DNA from: CAVZCC01 sp963773765
GTDB lineage: Bacteria > Actinomycetota > Acidimicrobiia > Acidimicrobiales > Microtrichaceae
Assembly (NCBI GenBank): GCA_963773765.1
Contig: CAVZCC010000001.1
Location: 744,001-808,000 of the forward strand
Direction of reading: 5' to 3'
Length of the DNA stretch: 64,000 nt
A program made the translations under genes and the position numbers. Below are positions 8,747 to 17,823 of the stretch, one piece after another. Under the pieces are notes generated by a model, which made no database searches, was not told the origin of the DNA, and worked only from the letters and a program-made list of their open reading frames with translations. Every line of letters starts with the position of its first letter. The stretch's first letter is position 1.

Positions 8747-9457
8747 TCAGGAGCGGATCCGGACCACGCCCGAGGTGCCGTCGGCGTTGCGCTCCTGGAC
8801 CACGGCGTCACCGATCTGCACGTCGGGGTTGGCCGGCGCCTCGGTCACGGCGACGTCGCCGTCCTCCGCAGAGGAATCGCTGGCCGGGACCAGCACCAGC
8901 GTGCCCATGGCGGTGGCAGCCACCATCACCCCGACCATCGGGACCATCACCCGGCCCCGCAGCAGGCGGAACCGCTTCTTCACCGGCTCGGGCCGGGCCA
9001 TCAGCTCGTGCAGCTCGTCCTCCACCGTGCGGCGGTCGGTGGAGAACGCCTCGGCCAGGACGTCCAGGTCCGCCAGTCGCAACGGCACGACCGTGCCGGG
9101 CTCGGCACTGCGCATGGAGTAGACGAGCGCCAGGTACTTGGCCAGCACCACCTGGCGCTCCCCGGGGGTGTGCACCTCGGCCTCGGTGCTCCCGGCCCGG
9201 ATGACGCCCTCGGTCAGGTCCACGGTCAGCACGCTGCGGCCCGGCACCATCGTGGAGGTCTCCACGTCGTACAGGTCGGCCAGTGACTGCAGCTCCTGGT
9301 CGTCGACCGGCCGGCGGCCGGTCTCCACCTCCAGCAGGTCCAGGTCGGACAGGCGCCCGGCGAGGGCGTCGGACACGTCGTCCAGGCTCAGCCCACGGGC
9401 CACGCGGGCCTGGGCCAGGAGCCGGCCGAGTCGGCGGGGCGGCACGAGTAGTTCCAT
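8747..9457 (-). CDS. HTH (XRE-like) protein with a membrane anchor
   Basis: This 236-aa protein has an N-terminal Cro/CI-type helix-turn-helix (about residues 8-65; LLAQARVARGLSLDDVS is the typical first helices). The middle region is predicted helical. A single membrane segment lies near residues 165-190 (VMVPMVGVMVAATAMGTLVL) and is followed by a short acidic extracellular tail. The topology is that of RodZ-like or membrane-tethered regulators, but no RodZ C-terminal domain is present. The start at 9457 has GAGGA at good spacing. The open frame runs further upstream without support. Function unknown. Confidence 0.8.
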   Translation of the reverse strand: MELLVPPRRLGRLLAQARVARGLSLDDVSDALAGRLSDLDLLEVETGRRPVDDQELQSLADLYDVETSTMVPGRSVLTVDLTEGVIRAGSTEAEVHTPGERQVVLAKYLALVYSMRSAEPGTVVPLRLADLDVLAEAFSTDRRTVEDELHELMARPEPVKKRFRLLRGRVMVPMVGVMVAATAMGTLVLVPASDSSAEDGDVAVTEAPANPDVQIGDAVVQERNADGTSGVVRIRS

Positions 9458-9591
9458 GGAAAGGTCCTCTGGGTACACGGTCTGGGTTCCTCCCGAACAG
9501 GGACGTCCTGCCCCTGTGGCACGGACGGAAGTCCTTGCCTGCCAATCGGCCCCAGCCCCCGGCTCCTTGAGCATTCGCGGTCCGTGTCCGG
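9458..9591. other. Leader region with no confident feature
   Basis: This gap lies between the starts of two divergent genes. It is G/C-rich on the minus strand and contains short inverted repeats around 9495-9535 (CAGGGGC / GTCCCTG type). It could form a structured leader for the HTH gene, but I could not fit any riboswitch class. Promoters for both neighbours must lie here. Confidence 0.3.
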
Positions 9592-9953
9592 ATGGGGACC
9601 GCCGCACCCGCAGCCGTCTCATCGGAGGCGATCAGCCCCGCCCCGGATGACCTGCCAGCCGACCCCGAGTCGGCCCTCCCCTCCGTCACTGGCCCGCGTG
9701 CTGGCCTTCGCTGTCGGTGCTGGTCGGCGGGGTGGCGGGCGGGTTCATCGGCTACGCCTTCGCCGACCTCGGCGGGTACGGCGGGGCCTCCGTGGGCCTG
9801 ATCACGTTCCTGTGCGCCCTCATGGGAGCGGGCGGGGTGGCCGTGGTGGCCGTGCTGACGCTGCGGGCGCTGGGCGAGTGGGAGACCATCCGGCGCCGGG
9901 ACCCGGAGGCCGCCGCCACCGGCGGACGGCGCCAGGGCCCGGCCCGGAGCTGA
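9592..9953 (+). CDS. Small membrane protein, frame broken twice
   Basis: The product would be about 120 aa: a soluble Ala/Pro-rich N-terminus (from ATG 9592) and two membrane segments (VLVGGVAGGFIGYAF and GLITFLCALMGAGGVAVVAVL), then a charged tail. The N-terminal part and the membrane part lie in different frames, with two indels needed near 9690-9715. From 9717 to the stop at 9953 the frame is clean. This is the first of a run of genes with broken frames and is followed closely by the monophosphatase gene. Its membrane half resembles AtpI-like or other small two-helix proteins, but I do not recognise a family. Confidence 0.5.
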
Positions 9954-9963
9954 TCGCCGCGCC

Positions 9964-10803
9964 GTGGCACCCACCGCTCCCGAGGTCGCCACCGCACTCG
10001 CCGACGACCTGCTCGCCGTGGCGACGCAGGCCGCCGCGGCCGCGGTCGACCTGGTCCACGACCGAGCGACCCGAGCACGTTCGAGGTCGACACCAAGTCC
10101 ACCGCCACCGACCACGTGACCGAGATGGACCGGGCCTCGGAGGCGCTGATCCGCGGCATCATCACCGCGGCGCCGACCCGACGACGTCGTGGTGGGTGAG
10201 GAGGACGGCGACGGCACCGCGCTCCTCCGACGCCGACACCGTCACCTGGTGGGTCGACCCGATCGACGGCACCACCAACTACGTCTACGACCACCCCGGC
10301 TACACGGTCTCCGATGGCTGCTGCACTCGACGGCGTGACGCTGGTCGGCGTGGTGGCCGACCCGACCCACGGCCGCACCTACCGGGCCGTCCGGGGCGGC
10401 GGGGCGTTCTGCGACGACCGACGGCTCCACCTGCGGGCCGCCCTCCCCCGCTGCCGCAGGCGCTGGTGGCCACCGGGTTCGGCTACGACGCCGACGCGCC
10501 GGCGGCGAACAGGGCCGCGTGGTGGCCGAGCTCCTCCCCCGCGTCCGCGACATCCGCCGGATGGGCGCGGCCGCGGTCGACCTGTGCTCGGTCGCCGCCG
10601 GTCGGGTCGACGCCTACTACGAGTCCGGCCTGCTCCATGTGGGACCTGGCCGCCGGCGCCCTGGTGGCGGAGGAGGCCGGCGCCCGGCTCGGGCGCCCTC
10701 GAGGGCGGCCCGGCCCGTCCCGGCTCGGTGCTGGCCGCCCATCCGGAGCTGTTCGGGCCGCTCCGCGACCTCCTCGCCGCAGCTCGGCGCCACCGGCACC
10801 TGA
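9964..10803 (+). CDS. Inositol monophosphatase family protein, frame broken
   Basis: All hallmarks of the FIG/inositol monophosphatase superfamily can be read in order when frames are joined: ATDHVTEMD, VVVGEEDG (metal ligand Glu), WVDPIDGTTNYVY (metal ligands and nucleophile-activating Thr), then IRRMGAAAVDLC and WDLAAGALVAEEAGA. These motifs fall in all three frames, so at least six single-base indels interrupt the 840-base gene (for example near 10066, 10190, 10220, 10315 and 10690). The family dephosphorylates inositol-1-phosphate, histidinol phosphate or related sugars. GTG at 9964 is the likely start and the TGA at 10801-10803 the natural end. The breaks are most likely sequence errors. 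Confidence 0.75.
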
Positions 10804-10868
10804 GCGACCTCGGTCGGTCCGGGCGGGGCATGGCCCACGATGGGGGCGGAGATGGTGGACAATGTGGC

Positions 10869-11552
10869 GTGGGCACCCGCATCCTGACCGTCGAGGACGA
10901 CGAACGCATCCGCACCTCCGTGAAGCTCGCGCTCGAGGACGAGGGCTGGGAGGTCGAGGAGGCCGAGACCGGCGAGGACGCCATCACCAGCTTCACCCGG
11001 ACAGCCCGACCGACGTGGTCCTGATCGACATCATGCTGCCCGGCATCGACGGCTTCGAGGTGTGCCGGTCCATCCGCCGCCTCAGCGACGTGCCCATCAT
11101 CATGGTCACCGCCCGGGTCGACACCCACGACGTGGTGGCCGGGCCTCGAGGCCGGGGCCGACGACTACCTGACCAAGCCGTTCGTGCCCAAGGAGCTCTC
11201 GGCCCGCATCCGTGCGCTGCTGCGCCGGGCCCGACCCACCGTCCCCGGCAACCCCCGGCTCCGCTTCGGCGACCTCGAGGTCGTCCCGCAGGAGGGCGTG
11301 GTCACCCGCGACGGCGAGCAGGTCCACCTGACCAAGACCGAGTTCCGCCTGCTGGTGGAGCTGGCGAACCACCCCGGCACGGTGTTCTCCCGGGAGGACC
11401 TGCTCGAGAAGGTGTGGGGCCACGGCGTCTTCGGCGACGGACGGCTGGTGGACGTCCACGTCCGCCGGCTGCGCACCAAGGTCGAGAGCGACCCGGCCAA
11501 CCCGCGCTACGTGGTGACCGTGCGCGGGCTGGGCTACAAGCTGCAGCCCTGA
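10869..11552 (+). CDS. mtrA: OmpR-family response regulator, MtrA-like (two compensating indels)
   Basis: This is a winged-helix response regulator of about 227 aa. The receiver starts ILTVEDDERIR, has the phospho-acceptor Asp in VVLIDIMLPGIDGFEV and the Lys in YLTKPF. The C-terminal DNA-binding domain has HLTKTEFRLLVEL and the ending YVVTVRGLGYKLQP. The frame shifts near 10998 and returns near 11143, so start and stop are in the same frame. The order regulator, kinase, GerMN lipoprotein matches the MtrA-MtrB-LpqB operon of actinobacteria, which governs cell wall and division genes. The symbol is given on that basis. GTG at 10869 is the likely start. Confidence 0.8.
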
Positions 11553-11558
11553 CGTGAC

Positions 11559-13161
11559 ATGACCGAGGACCTGGCCGCGAGGCCACCACCGGGCCACGGC
11601 TTCCACCTCGGGCTCCGGGCCCGCATCGCCATCGCCGTGGCACTGGTGACGCTGCTCCTGTCGGTCGTGCTGGCCATCACCACGCTGACCGTCACCCGCA
11701 CGCACGCTGATCGACCAGCGGGAGGAGTCCGTGTCCCGGCGGGCCCTGGCCAACGCCCAGACCATCGAGGGCGCGCTCAGCGGCACCGGGGCCGAGGACC
11801 TCCAGGCGGTCCTGTCGTCGCTGTCGGACGCCGGCAAGCCGTCGCTCATCCTGAGCACCGACACCGGGGAGCCGGTCACGGTGAGCCTGGACGCCCGCTA
11901 CGGCGTGGACGCCCTGCCCCGGGACCTCAAGGACCGTGTGGTGACCAGTGGCGAGACCGGGATCATGCGGTTCCGGGCCAACGGTGAGCCGCTGGTGGCC
12001 ATCGGGGTCCCGCTGCCCGGACCGGGGCGCCTCCTACTTCGAGGTCTACCGCCTGGACGACATCGACTCCGGGCTGCGCACCCTGGCCCTCACCCTGCTC
12101 GGTGGCCACCGTCATCACCACCGCGGCCGCGGGCGCGCTCGGCTACTGGGCCAGCCGGTACACCCTGACCCCGCTGACCCGCATCGGCGAGGCGGCCGAG
12201 GCGGTGGCGCTGGGCCAGCTCGACACCCGCCTCGACTACGACGACTACGCCCGGGACGCCGACCTGGCCCCGCTGGTGGCCAACTTCAACGGCATGGTCT
12301 CCGCCCTGCAGGAACGGATCGACCGTGACGCCCGCTTCGCCAGCGACGTGAGCCACGAGCTGCGCTCCCCGCTCACCACCCTGAACGCCGGCATCCAGGT
12401 GCTGGCCAACAACCGCGACGACCTGCCGGACCGGGCCCGGCAGGCGCTCGACCTGCTCGACCCTGGACGTGGAGCGGTTCACCCAGCTGGTCGAGGACCT
12501 GCTCGAGATCTCCCGCTTCGACGCCGGCGCCGTGCGCCTGGAGCTGGACGACGTGGCCCTGGTGCCCCTGGTGCGAGACCACCGTGGCGAACCTGACCAA
12601 CGGCGCCGTGCCGGTGGAGGCGGACCCGGACCTGGACGACCTGGTGCTGGCCTGCGACAAGCGCCGCCTGGTCGCGCGATCCTGGCCAACTTCCTGAACA
12701 ACGCCGACAAGTACGCCGACGGCGCCACCGGGGTGTTCGTCGAGCGCCACGAGCCCGAGCGCGACGACCCCGCCGACGAGAGCACGGTGCGCATCGGGGT
12801 CGAGGACGCCGGGCCCGGGGTGCCCGAGAGCGAGCGCGGTCAGGATCTTCGACCGGTTCAACCGCGGCGACCAGGGCGGCAGCCGCGGCGCGGACGTGGG
12901 CGTCGGGCCTGGGCCTGGCCCTGGCCGCCGAGCACGCCCGGCTCCAGGGCGGACGGGTGTGGGTGGAGGACCGCCACGACGGCGGCCAGGGCGCCCGCTT
13001 CGTGGTGGAGCTGCCCCTGCTCGAACCGTTCGACGAGGAGGACGAGGACGACCTGTCCGCAGGCCACCCCGGAGGCCGCCAGCGCGCTGACCCTCACGGG
13101 CGAGCACAAGGCCCTGGTGCTGGCGGAGGCCACGGACGACCACGGGGCCCCGGCCCGATGA
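11559..13161 (+). CDS. mtrB: Sensor histidine kinase, MtrB-like, frame broken
   Basis: The joined frames give a complete membrane histidine kinase. It has an N-terminal membrane segment (near residues 20-45), an extracellular sensor, a second membrane segment (GALGYWASRYTLTPL), then HAMP. The H-box FASDVSHELRSPLTTL holds the phospho-accepting His, and the N-box is LANFLNNADKYA. The G-boxes include VEDAGPGVPESE and GLGLALAAEHARLQGGRVW. Indels sit near 11705, 12025, 12105, 12465, 12575, 12675, 12845 and 12905. It starts six bases after the regulator stop, and its stop overlaps the next ATG (ATGA at 13158-13161). As the intact partner of an essential-type regulator it is unlikely to be a true pseudogene. 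Confidence 0.8.
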
Positions 13162-13855
13162 GCACCGGCGCTCCCCGCTCCCGACGTCCGGCCCTGCGCC
13201 GCGGCACTCGCCGCCGCTCGGGCTGCTCGTCGCGGTCCTGGCCATGGCGGCGTGCGGGATCCGGGCGGACGACTCGGCCCGGGCCCTGGCCGTCAGCACC
13301 ACGACGACCGAGGCCGAGTCCGCGCCGACCAGCGGCGGGGCGGCCGCCGTCCTGTACTACGTCCGGGAGGGCAAGCTCATCCCCGTGACCCGGTCCCTGC
13401 CCGACCGCCGGCTGGGCACCGTCATCAACGCCCTGCTGGAACCGCCCGAGCCGATCGAGCGCATCGGGGGCCTGGGCTCGTCCATCCCCACCGGCACCGA
13501 GTTGCTCGGGCTGCAGGTGGACGGCGACACGGTGGACATCGACCTGTCCCAGCGAGTTCGAGAACGTGGTCGGGCACCAGCCGCCAGCAGGCCTTCGCCG
13601 AGTTGGTCATGACCGCCACCGAGTTCCCCGACGTCCGCAACCTGCGGTTCCGGGTGGAGGGCAAGGAGATCCAGGTCACCTCGCCCACCCAGGGCGACAC
13701 CACCACCGTCGGCGACTGCGACTTCGAGTCGCTTCCTGCCCACGGCGGACGAGGCCCGCCTCCTGGGGCTGGACGCGGCCACCACCGAACGGCTGGACCT
13801 CCGACGCTCCGCCCTGGAGGACCGCTGCCCCACGCCCACCACGGCCCGGTCCTGA
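13158..13855 (+). CDS. GerMN-domain lipoprotein (LpqB-like), frame broken
   Basis: The start ATG overlaps the kinase stop. Reading across frames gives a basic N-terminus, a hydrophobic stretch ending at a lipobox-like MAACG, a Ser/Thr-rich linker, then a GerMN domain (LYYVREGKLIPVTRSL, then the PTGTELLGLQVDGDTVDIDL strand pattern). Indels lie near 13215, 13555 and 13735. The natural end is the TGA at 13853-13855. In MtrAB operons the third gene, LpqB, is a lipoprotein with GerMN and propeller domains. This one is much shorter and lacks the propeller, so it is only LpqB-like. It probably sits on the outer face of the membrane. Confidence 0.7.
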
Positions 13856-13888
13856 CCCCGCAGCCGCCCATCCCGGCCGCGTGAGCGC

Positions 13889-14938
13889 TCAGCCGGCGAA
13901 GAACGGGCGGGCGACCTCTCGTAGAGGTCCAGGTCCACCGTCCTGAGCCCACCCACGGCCTGCCCGAGCGGGACCCGCACGATCCGGTCGCACTGCAGGG
14001 CCACCATGGTCCCCCAGTCCCCGTCGGCCGCGGCGTCCGCCGCGGCGATGCCGTACCGGGTGGCCAGGATCCGGTCGAAGGCCGTCGGGGTGCCGCCCCG
14101 CTGCACGTGGCCCAGGATGGTGACCCGGGTCTCGATCCCGGTGCGCCCCTCGATCTCGGCGGCCAGGAGCTGCGAGATGCCGCCGAGCCGCTCGTGTCCG
14201 AAGCGGTCCACCTCGTAGGCGGGCAGGTCCAGGGTGCCCTCGACCGGGACGGGCCCCCTCGGCCACCACCACGATGGAGGCGTAGGACATGCCGGCGTGA
14301 CGGCGCTCCAGCGCCTCGCACACCTCGGCCACGTCGAAGGGCACCTCGGGGATGAGGGTCATGGTGGCGCCGCCGGCCAGGCCGGCCCGGACCGCGATGT
14401 GCCCGGTGTCGCGGCCCATCACCTCCACCACGATCACCCGGTCGTGGGCCTCGGCGGTGGTGTGGAGCCGGTCGATCGCCGCGCTGCAGATGTGCACCGC
14501 CGTGTCGAACCCGAAGGTCATCTCGGTCGACGCGATGTCGTTGTCGATCGTCTTGGGCACGCCGATGCAGTTCACCCCGTCGGCCTGCAGGTCGTTGGCG
14601 GCGCCCAGCGATCCGTCGCCGCCGATGACCACGAACCCGTCGAGGCGGTGCCGGGCCACGGCGGCCCGCACCAGCTCGACCCCGTCGGGGAGCTGGTAGG
14701 GCTGCACCCGGGAGGTGCCCAGGATCGTCCCGCCCCGGGGGAGGATGCCCCGGCACCGGTCGACGTCCAGGACCTCCCAGTCGTCCTCCAGGACGCCCCG
14801 CCAGCGCGTCGCGGAAGCCGATCACCACGCCGCCGTGGACGCGCTCGACCTTGCGGACGACGGCGCGGATCACCGCGTTGAGCCCGGGGCAGTCCCCGCC
14901 GAGGTCAGTACCCCGATGCGCACGGCGTCACGGTCCAT
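13889..14938 (-). CDS. pfkA: 6-phosphofructokinase, frame broken
   Basis: The joined minus-strand frames encode a phosphofructokinase of about 345 aa. Visible motifs are the N-terminal GGDCPGLNAVIRAVVRKV, FVVIGGDGSLGAAN (ATP site), GVPKTIDNDIASTEMTFGFDTAV (catalytic Asp in TIDND), VEVMGRDTGHIA, and the C-terminal ILGHVQRGGTPTAFDRILATRYG. Indels sit near 14890, 14785-14800, 14250 and 13920. The enzyme phosphorylates fructose-6-phosphate, using ATP or, in many actinobacteria, pyrophosphate. Gly-Gly-Asp-Gly-Ser at the nucleotide site is the ATP-type arrangement. The ATG at 14938 is only 11 bases from the divergent glpK ATG. An alternative GTG start is at 14923. Confidence 0.8.
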
Positions 14939-14949
14939 CGTCCCCGGCC

Positions 14950-16469
14950 ATGTCCGTCGTGATCACGATCGATGCCGGCACCACCGGGGTCCGGGCCTTC
15001 GTCGTGGACGACGCCGGCCGCCCCGTGGTGCGGGCGCTACCGCGAGTTCACCCAGCACTTCCCCCGACCGGGGTGGGTGGAGCACGACCCGGCCGAGATC
15101 TGGCAGGCCACGCTCACCGTGCTGGGCGAGGCGGTCGCCGCGCTGGACCAGCCGGTGGCCGCCATCGGCATCACCGACCAGCGCGAGACCGTGGTGGCGT
15201 GGGACCGGCGCACCGGCGTGCCCCGCCACCGCGCCATCGTGTGGCAGGACCGTCGCACCGCGGCCCGCTGCGACGAGCTGGCGGCGGCGGGCGAGCTCCC
15301 CCGCATCCGTGCCCTCACCGGCCTGGTGCTCGACCCGTACTTCTCGGGGTCCAAGTTCGAGTGGCTGCTGACCGAGGGCGGTGTGGTGGCCGACGAGCAC
15401 CTTGCGCTCGGCACCATCGACACCTGGCTCCTGTGGAACCTGACCGGCGGCGCGGTCCACGCCACCGACCCCTCCAACGCCAGCCGCACCATGCTGTACG
15501 ACATCCGCGCCGGCCGCTGGTCCGCCGGAGCTGTGCGACCTGTTCGGCGTGCCCATCGGCGGCGCTCGCCCGAGGTGCGCCCGTCGGTCGGGCGTGTTCG
15601 GCGTCACCGCCGACGGACTGCCGGTGCCCGCCGGCGTGCCGGTGTCGGGGATCGCCGGCGACCAGCAGGCGGCCCTGTTCGGCCAGGCCTGCCTGCGAGC
15701 CCGGCATGGCCAAGAACACCTACGGCACCGGCTCCTTCGTGCTCATGAACGTGGGCGAGACCTGCCCCGACCCCGCCGAGGGACTGCTGACCACGGTGGC
15801 GTGGGAGGTCCCGGCCGCAGCGGTGGGCCGCTCGGCGGCGGCACCGTCACCGCACTACGCCCTGGAGGGGGCCATCTTCGTCGACCGGCGCCGCGGTCCA
15901 GTGGCTGCGCGACGGGCTGGGCATCATCGACGACGCGGCCGAGGTCGGGCCGCTGGCGGAGTCGGTCGACGGACACCGGCGGGCGTCGTCGTCGTGCCGG
16001 CCTTCACCGGCCTGGGCAGCCCGTACTGGGACCCGTACGCCCGCGGCACCGTGCTGGGCATCACCCGCGGCGCGGGACGGGCGCACCTCGCCCGGGCCGT
16101 CGTGGAGTCGATGGCGTTCCAGACCCGGGACGTGGTCGACGCCATGACCGCGGCATCCGGCACGCCAGCTGGGCGAGCTGCGGGTCGACGGCGGCGCGTC
16201 GGCCATGGACCTGCTGCTGCAGCTGCAGGCCGACCAGCTCGGCGTGCCGGTCGCCCGCGCCGCCATCGCCGGAGACGACGGCGCTGGGCGCCGCCTACCT
16301 GGCCGGCCTGGGCGCCGGGCGTGTGGTCGACCGCGGAGGAGGTGTCGGCGGCGTGGGCCGTCGACGCCCGGGTGGAGCCGTCGGGACAGGACCCGGCGGC
16401 CGATCGCCGCTGCCTACGCCCAGTGGCGCGGGCCGTCGAGCGGTCCCGGGACTGGGCCCCGACGACTGA
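14950..16469 (+). CDS. glpK: Glycerol kinase, frame broken at many sites
   Basis: Joined frames give a glycerol kinase of about 490 aa that makes glycerol-3-phosphate from glycerol and ATP. Signatures are ITIDAGTTGVRAFV, REFTQHFPRPGWVEHDP, GITDQRETVVAWDRRTG, AIVWQDRRTAARCDEL, TWLLWNLTGGAVHATDPSNA, GIAGDQQAALFGQACLEPG, AKNTYGTGSFVLMNVG and RVDGGASAMDLLLQLQAD. At least ten indels break it (among them near 15040, 15523, 15560, 15595, 15697, 15970, 16166, 16272, 16312 and 16400). Most are extra bases, often a C or G just before GAG. A second FGGY kinase lies at 40.9 kb. Confidence 0.82.
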
Positions 16470-16483
16470 GCGCGCTCCGGCCC

Positions 16484-17092
16484 TCAGGCCAGGCGGGCGA
16501 GCGACTCGAGCACGGCCCGCTCGCGGCCCCGCAGCGGCAGGTGCGCCCGCGACACCACCAGGCCGAGGCCACCGTCGGCCAGGGGCGCGCACGGCCAGTT
16601 CCGCCAGGTCGGCCGGTCCCCCGCCGGTGAGCGCTCCCTGCACGAACGCCGACAGCCACCGTCGCCGGGCACGTCGACGCCGTCCGACGCCGCCACACCC
16701 CCGCCGTGACGGTCCACCAGCGGCGGCCCAGTCGGCGTGCAACAACTCACGGGCCCCCCGCACCAGCGGCCCGTGGCGGTCCGTGCCGGCCGTGCCGTGC
16801 AGCGCGACGGCCACCTCCGAGCGCGGTGACCGTCGGGTCCTCGGGCGGGCCGTCCAGGGGCCGCACGTCCTCGACGTCGCACGCCCTCGACCTGGCCGAT
16901 CTCGGCCAGCAGCAGGTCCACCAGGCCGTCCTCGGGCAGGTGCACGACCAGTTCGTCGACGGCGCGGCCGGCGCCGCGCTCGATGATGTCGATGCCGATC
17001 ACGTCGCCGCGCACCGCGCCGACCCGCGAGGCGACGGCTCCGAGCGCACCCGGACGGTCGGGCAGCCAGACGCGGATGACGAGGGTGGCCAC
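16484..17092 (-). CDS. ACT-domain protein, frame broken
   Basis: From the GTG at 17092 the first 80 residues form a clean ACT domain (LVIRVWLPDRPGALGAVASRVGAV, then DVIGIDIIERG and DELVVHLPEDG). ACT domains bind amino acids or other small ligands. The rest of the roughly 200-aa product is spread over other frames, with indels near 16880, 16820, 16725, 16660 and 16590. It ends at the stop at 16484, where GLGLVVSRAHLPLRGRERAV reads well. It is convergent with glpK and divergent from the TetR gene. No catalytic domain is seen, so a regulatory or sensing role is most likely. Confidence 0.6.
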   Translation of the reverse strand: MATLVIRVWLPDRPGALGAVASRVGAVRGDVIGIDIIERGAGRAVDELVVHLPEDGLVDLLLAEIGQVEGVRRRGRAAPGRPARGPDGHRARRWPSRCTARPARTATGRWCGGPVSCCTPTGPPLVDRHGGGVAASDGVDVPGDGGCRRSCRERSPAGDRPTWRNWPCAPLADGGLGLVVSRAHLPLRGRERAVLESLARLA

Positions 17093-17163
17093 GACGGCGA
17101 ACGTACCGGCGCCGTGTGTCGAGGCTGTGTCATGCCCGTGAACTGCCGGGCCGGGGCCGTTCC

Positions 17164-17179
17164 TTGACCGGGCGGTCAA
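17164..17179. promoter_or_regulatory. Palindromic operator upstream of the TetR gene
   Basis: TTGACC-GGGC-GGTCAA is an inverted repeat with perfect 6-base arms, 24 bases before the TetR start codon. TTGACC also resembles a -35 element, so a repressor bound here would block the promoter. TetR regulators of lipid genes in actinobacteria often bind sites of this kind. Autoregulation is inferred from position. Confidence 0.6.
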
Positions 17180-17202
17180 GAACGTTTGCTAGCGTGGGAC
17201 GG

Positions 17203-17794
17203 ATGTCACGACGCCTGACTCCCCGGGGCAAGGAGCGTCGCGCCCAGCTGATCGCGTACACGACCGAGCGCTTCGCGGCCGACGGGTACCACCCCACCTC
17301 CGTGGCGGACATCGTCGACGGACTGGGCGTGGGCAAGGGCGTCTTCTACTGGTACTTCTCCTCCAAGGAGGAGCTGTTCATCGAGATCCTGCGCACCTCC
17401 CAGAAGGACCTGCGCCGCCGCCAGCAGCGGGCCATCGAGGACGTGGACGACCCGGTCCGGCGCCTGGAGCTGGGCATCCGCGCCGGCGTGCTGTGGATGG
17501 CGGAGCACAACGACCTGCGGCGCCTGTTCGAGTTCGCCCGCACCGAGTCCACCTTCGCCAAGGCCATGCGGGCCGGCCAGGCCGTGCTGGTCAGCGACGC
17601 CGTGGAGCACCTGAAGGCCGCGATCGTGCGAGGGCGGGATCCCGGACCGGGACCCCGAGTCCCTGGCCCTGGGGATCCTGGGCGTCACCAACGTCATGAC
17701 CACGGTGTACATCGACGAGCGCCACGAGGACCCCCAGCACGTCGCCGACCTGGTGGTGGCGTTCTGCATGGAGGGCATCGGCGGTCGACGCTGA
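17203..17794 (+). CDS. TetR-family transcriptional regulator (one indel)
   Basis: This is a TetR-type repressor of about 196 aa. The N-terminal HTH reads AYTTERFAADGYHPTSVADI then GVGKGVFYWYFSSKEELF, which is textbook. The C-terminal ligand-binding half reads cleanly to about residue 140. An extra base near 17633 (GTG-C-GAG) then shifts the frame, after which ESLALGILGVTNVMTTVYID continues to the TGA at 17792-17794. The palindrome just upstream suggests autoregulation. Similar regulators control fatty-acid or sterol metabolism, but no target is evident here. The gene is convergent with the aminotransferase. Confidence 0.85.
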
Positions 17795-17823
17795 GCCGTG
17801 CGCCGCCGGGATGCCGGCCGCGC

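Noticed and set aside
9458..9591. Possible riboswitch (c-di-AMP or c-di-GMP type) before the HTH gene
   Set aside because: The conserved core bases of either class could not be matched.
9592..17794. True pseudogenisation or programmed frameshifting of many adjacent genes
   Set aside because: Dozens of shifts with intact motifs in core genes, no slippery-site pattern, and unbroken neighbours on both sides make sequence error far more likely.
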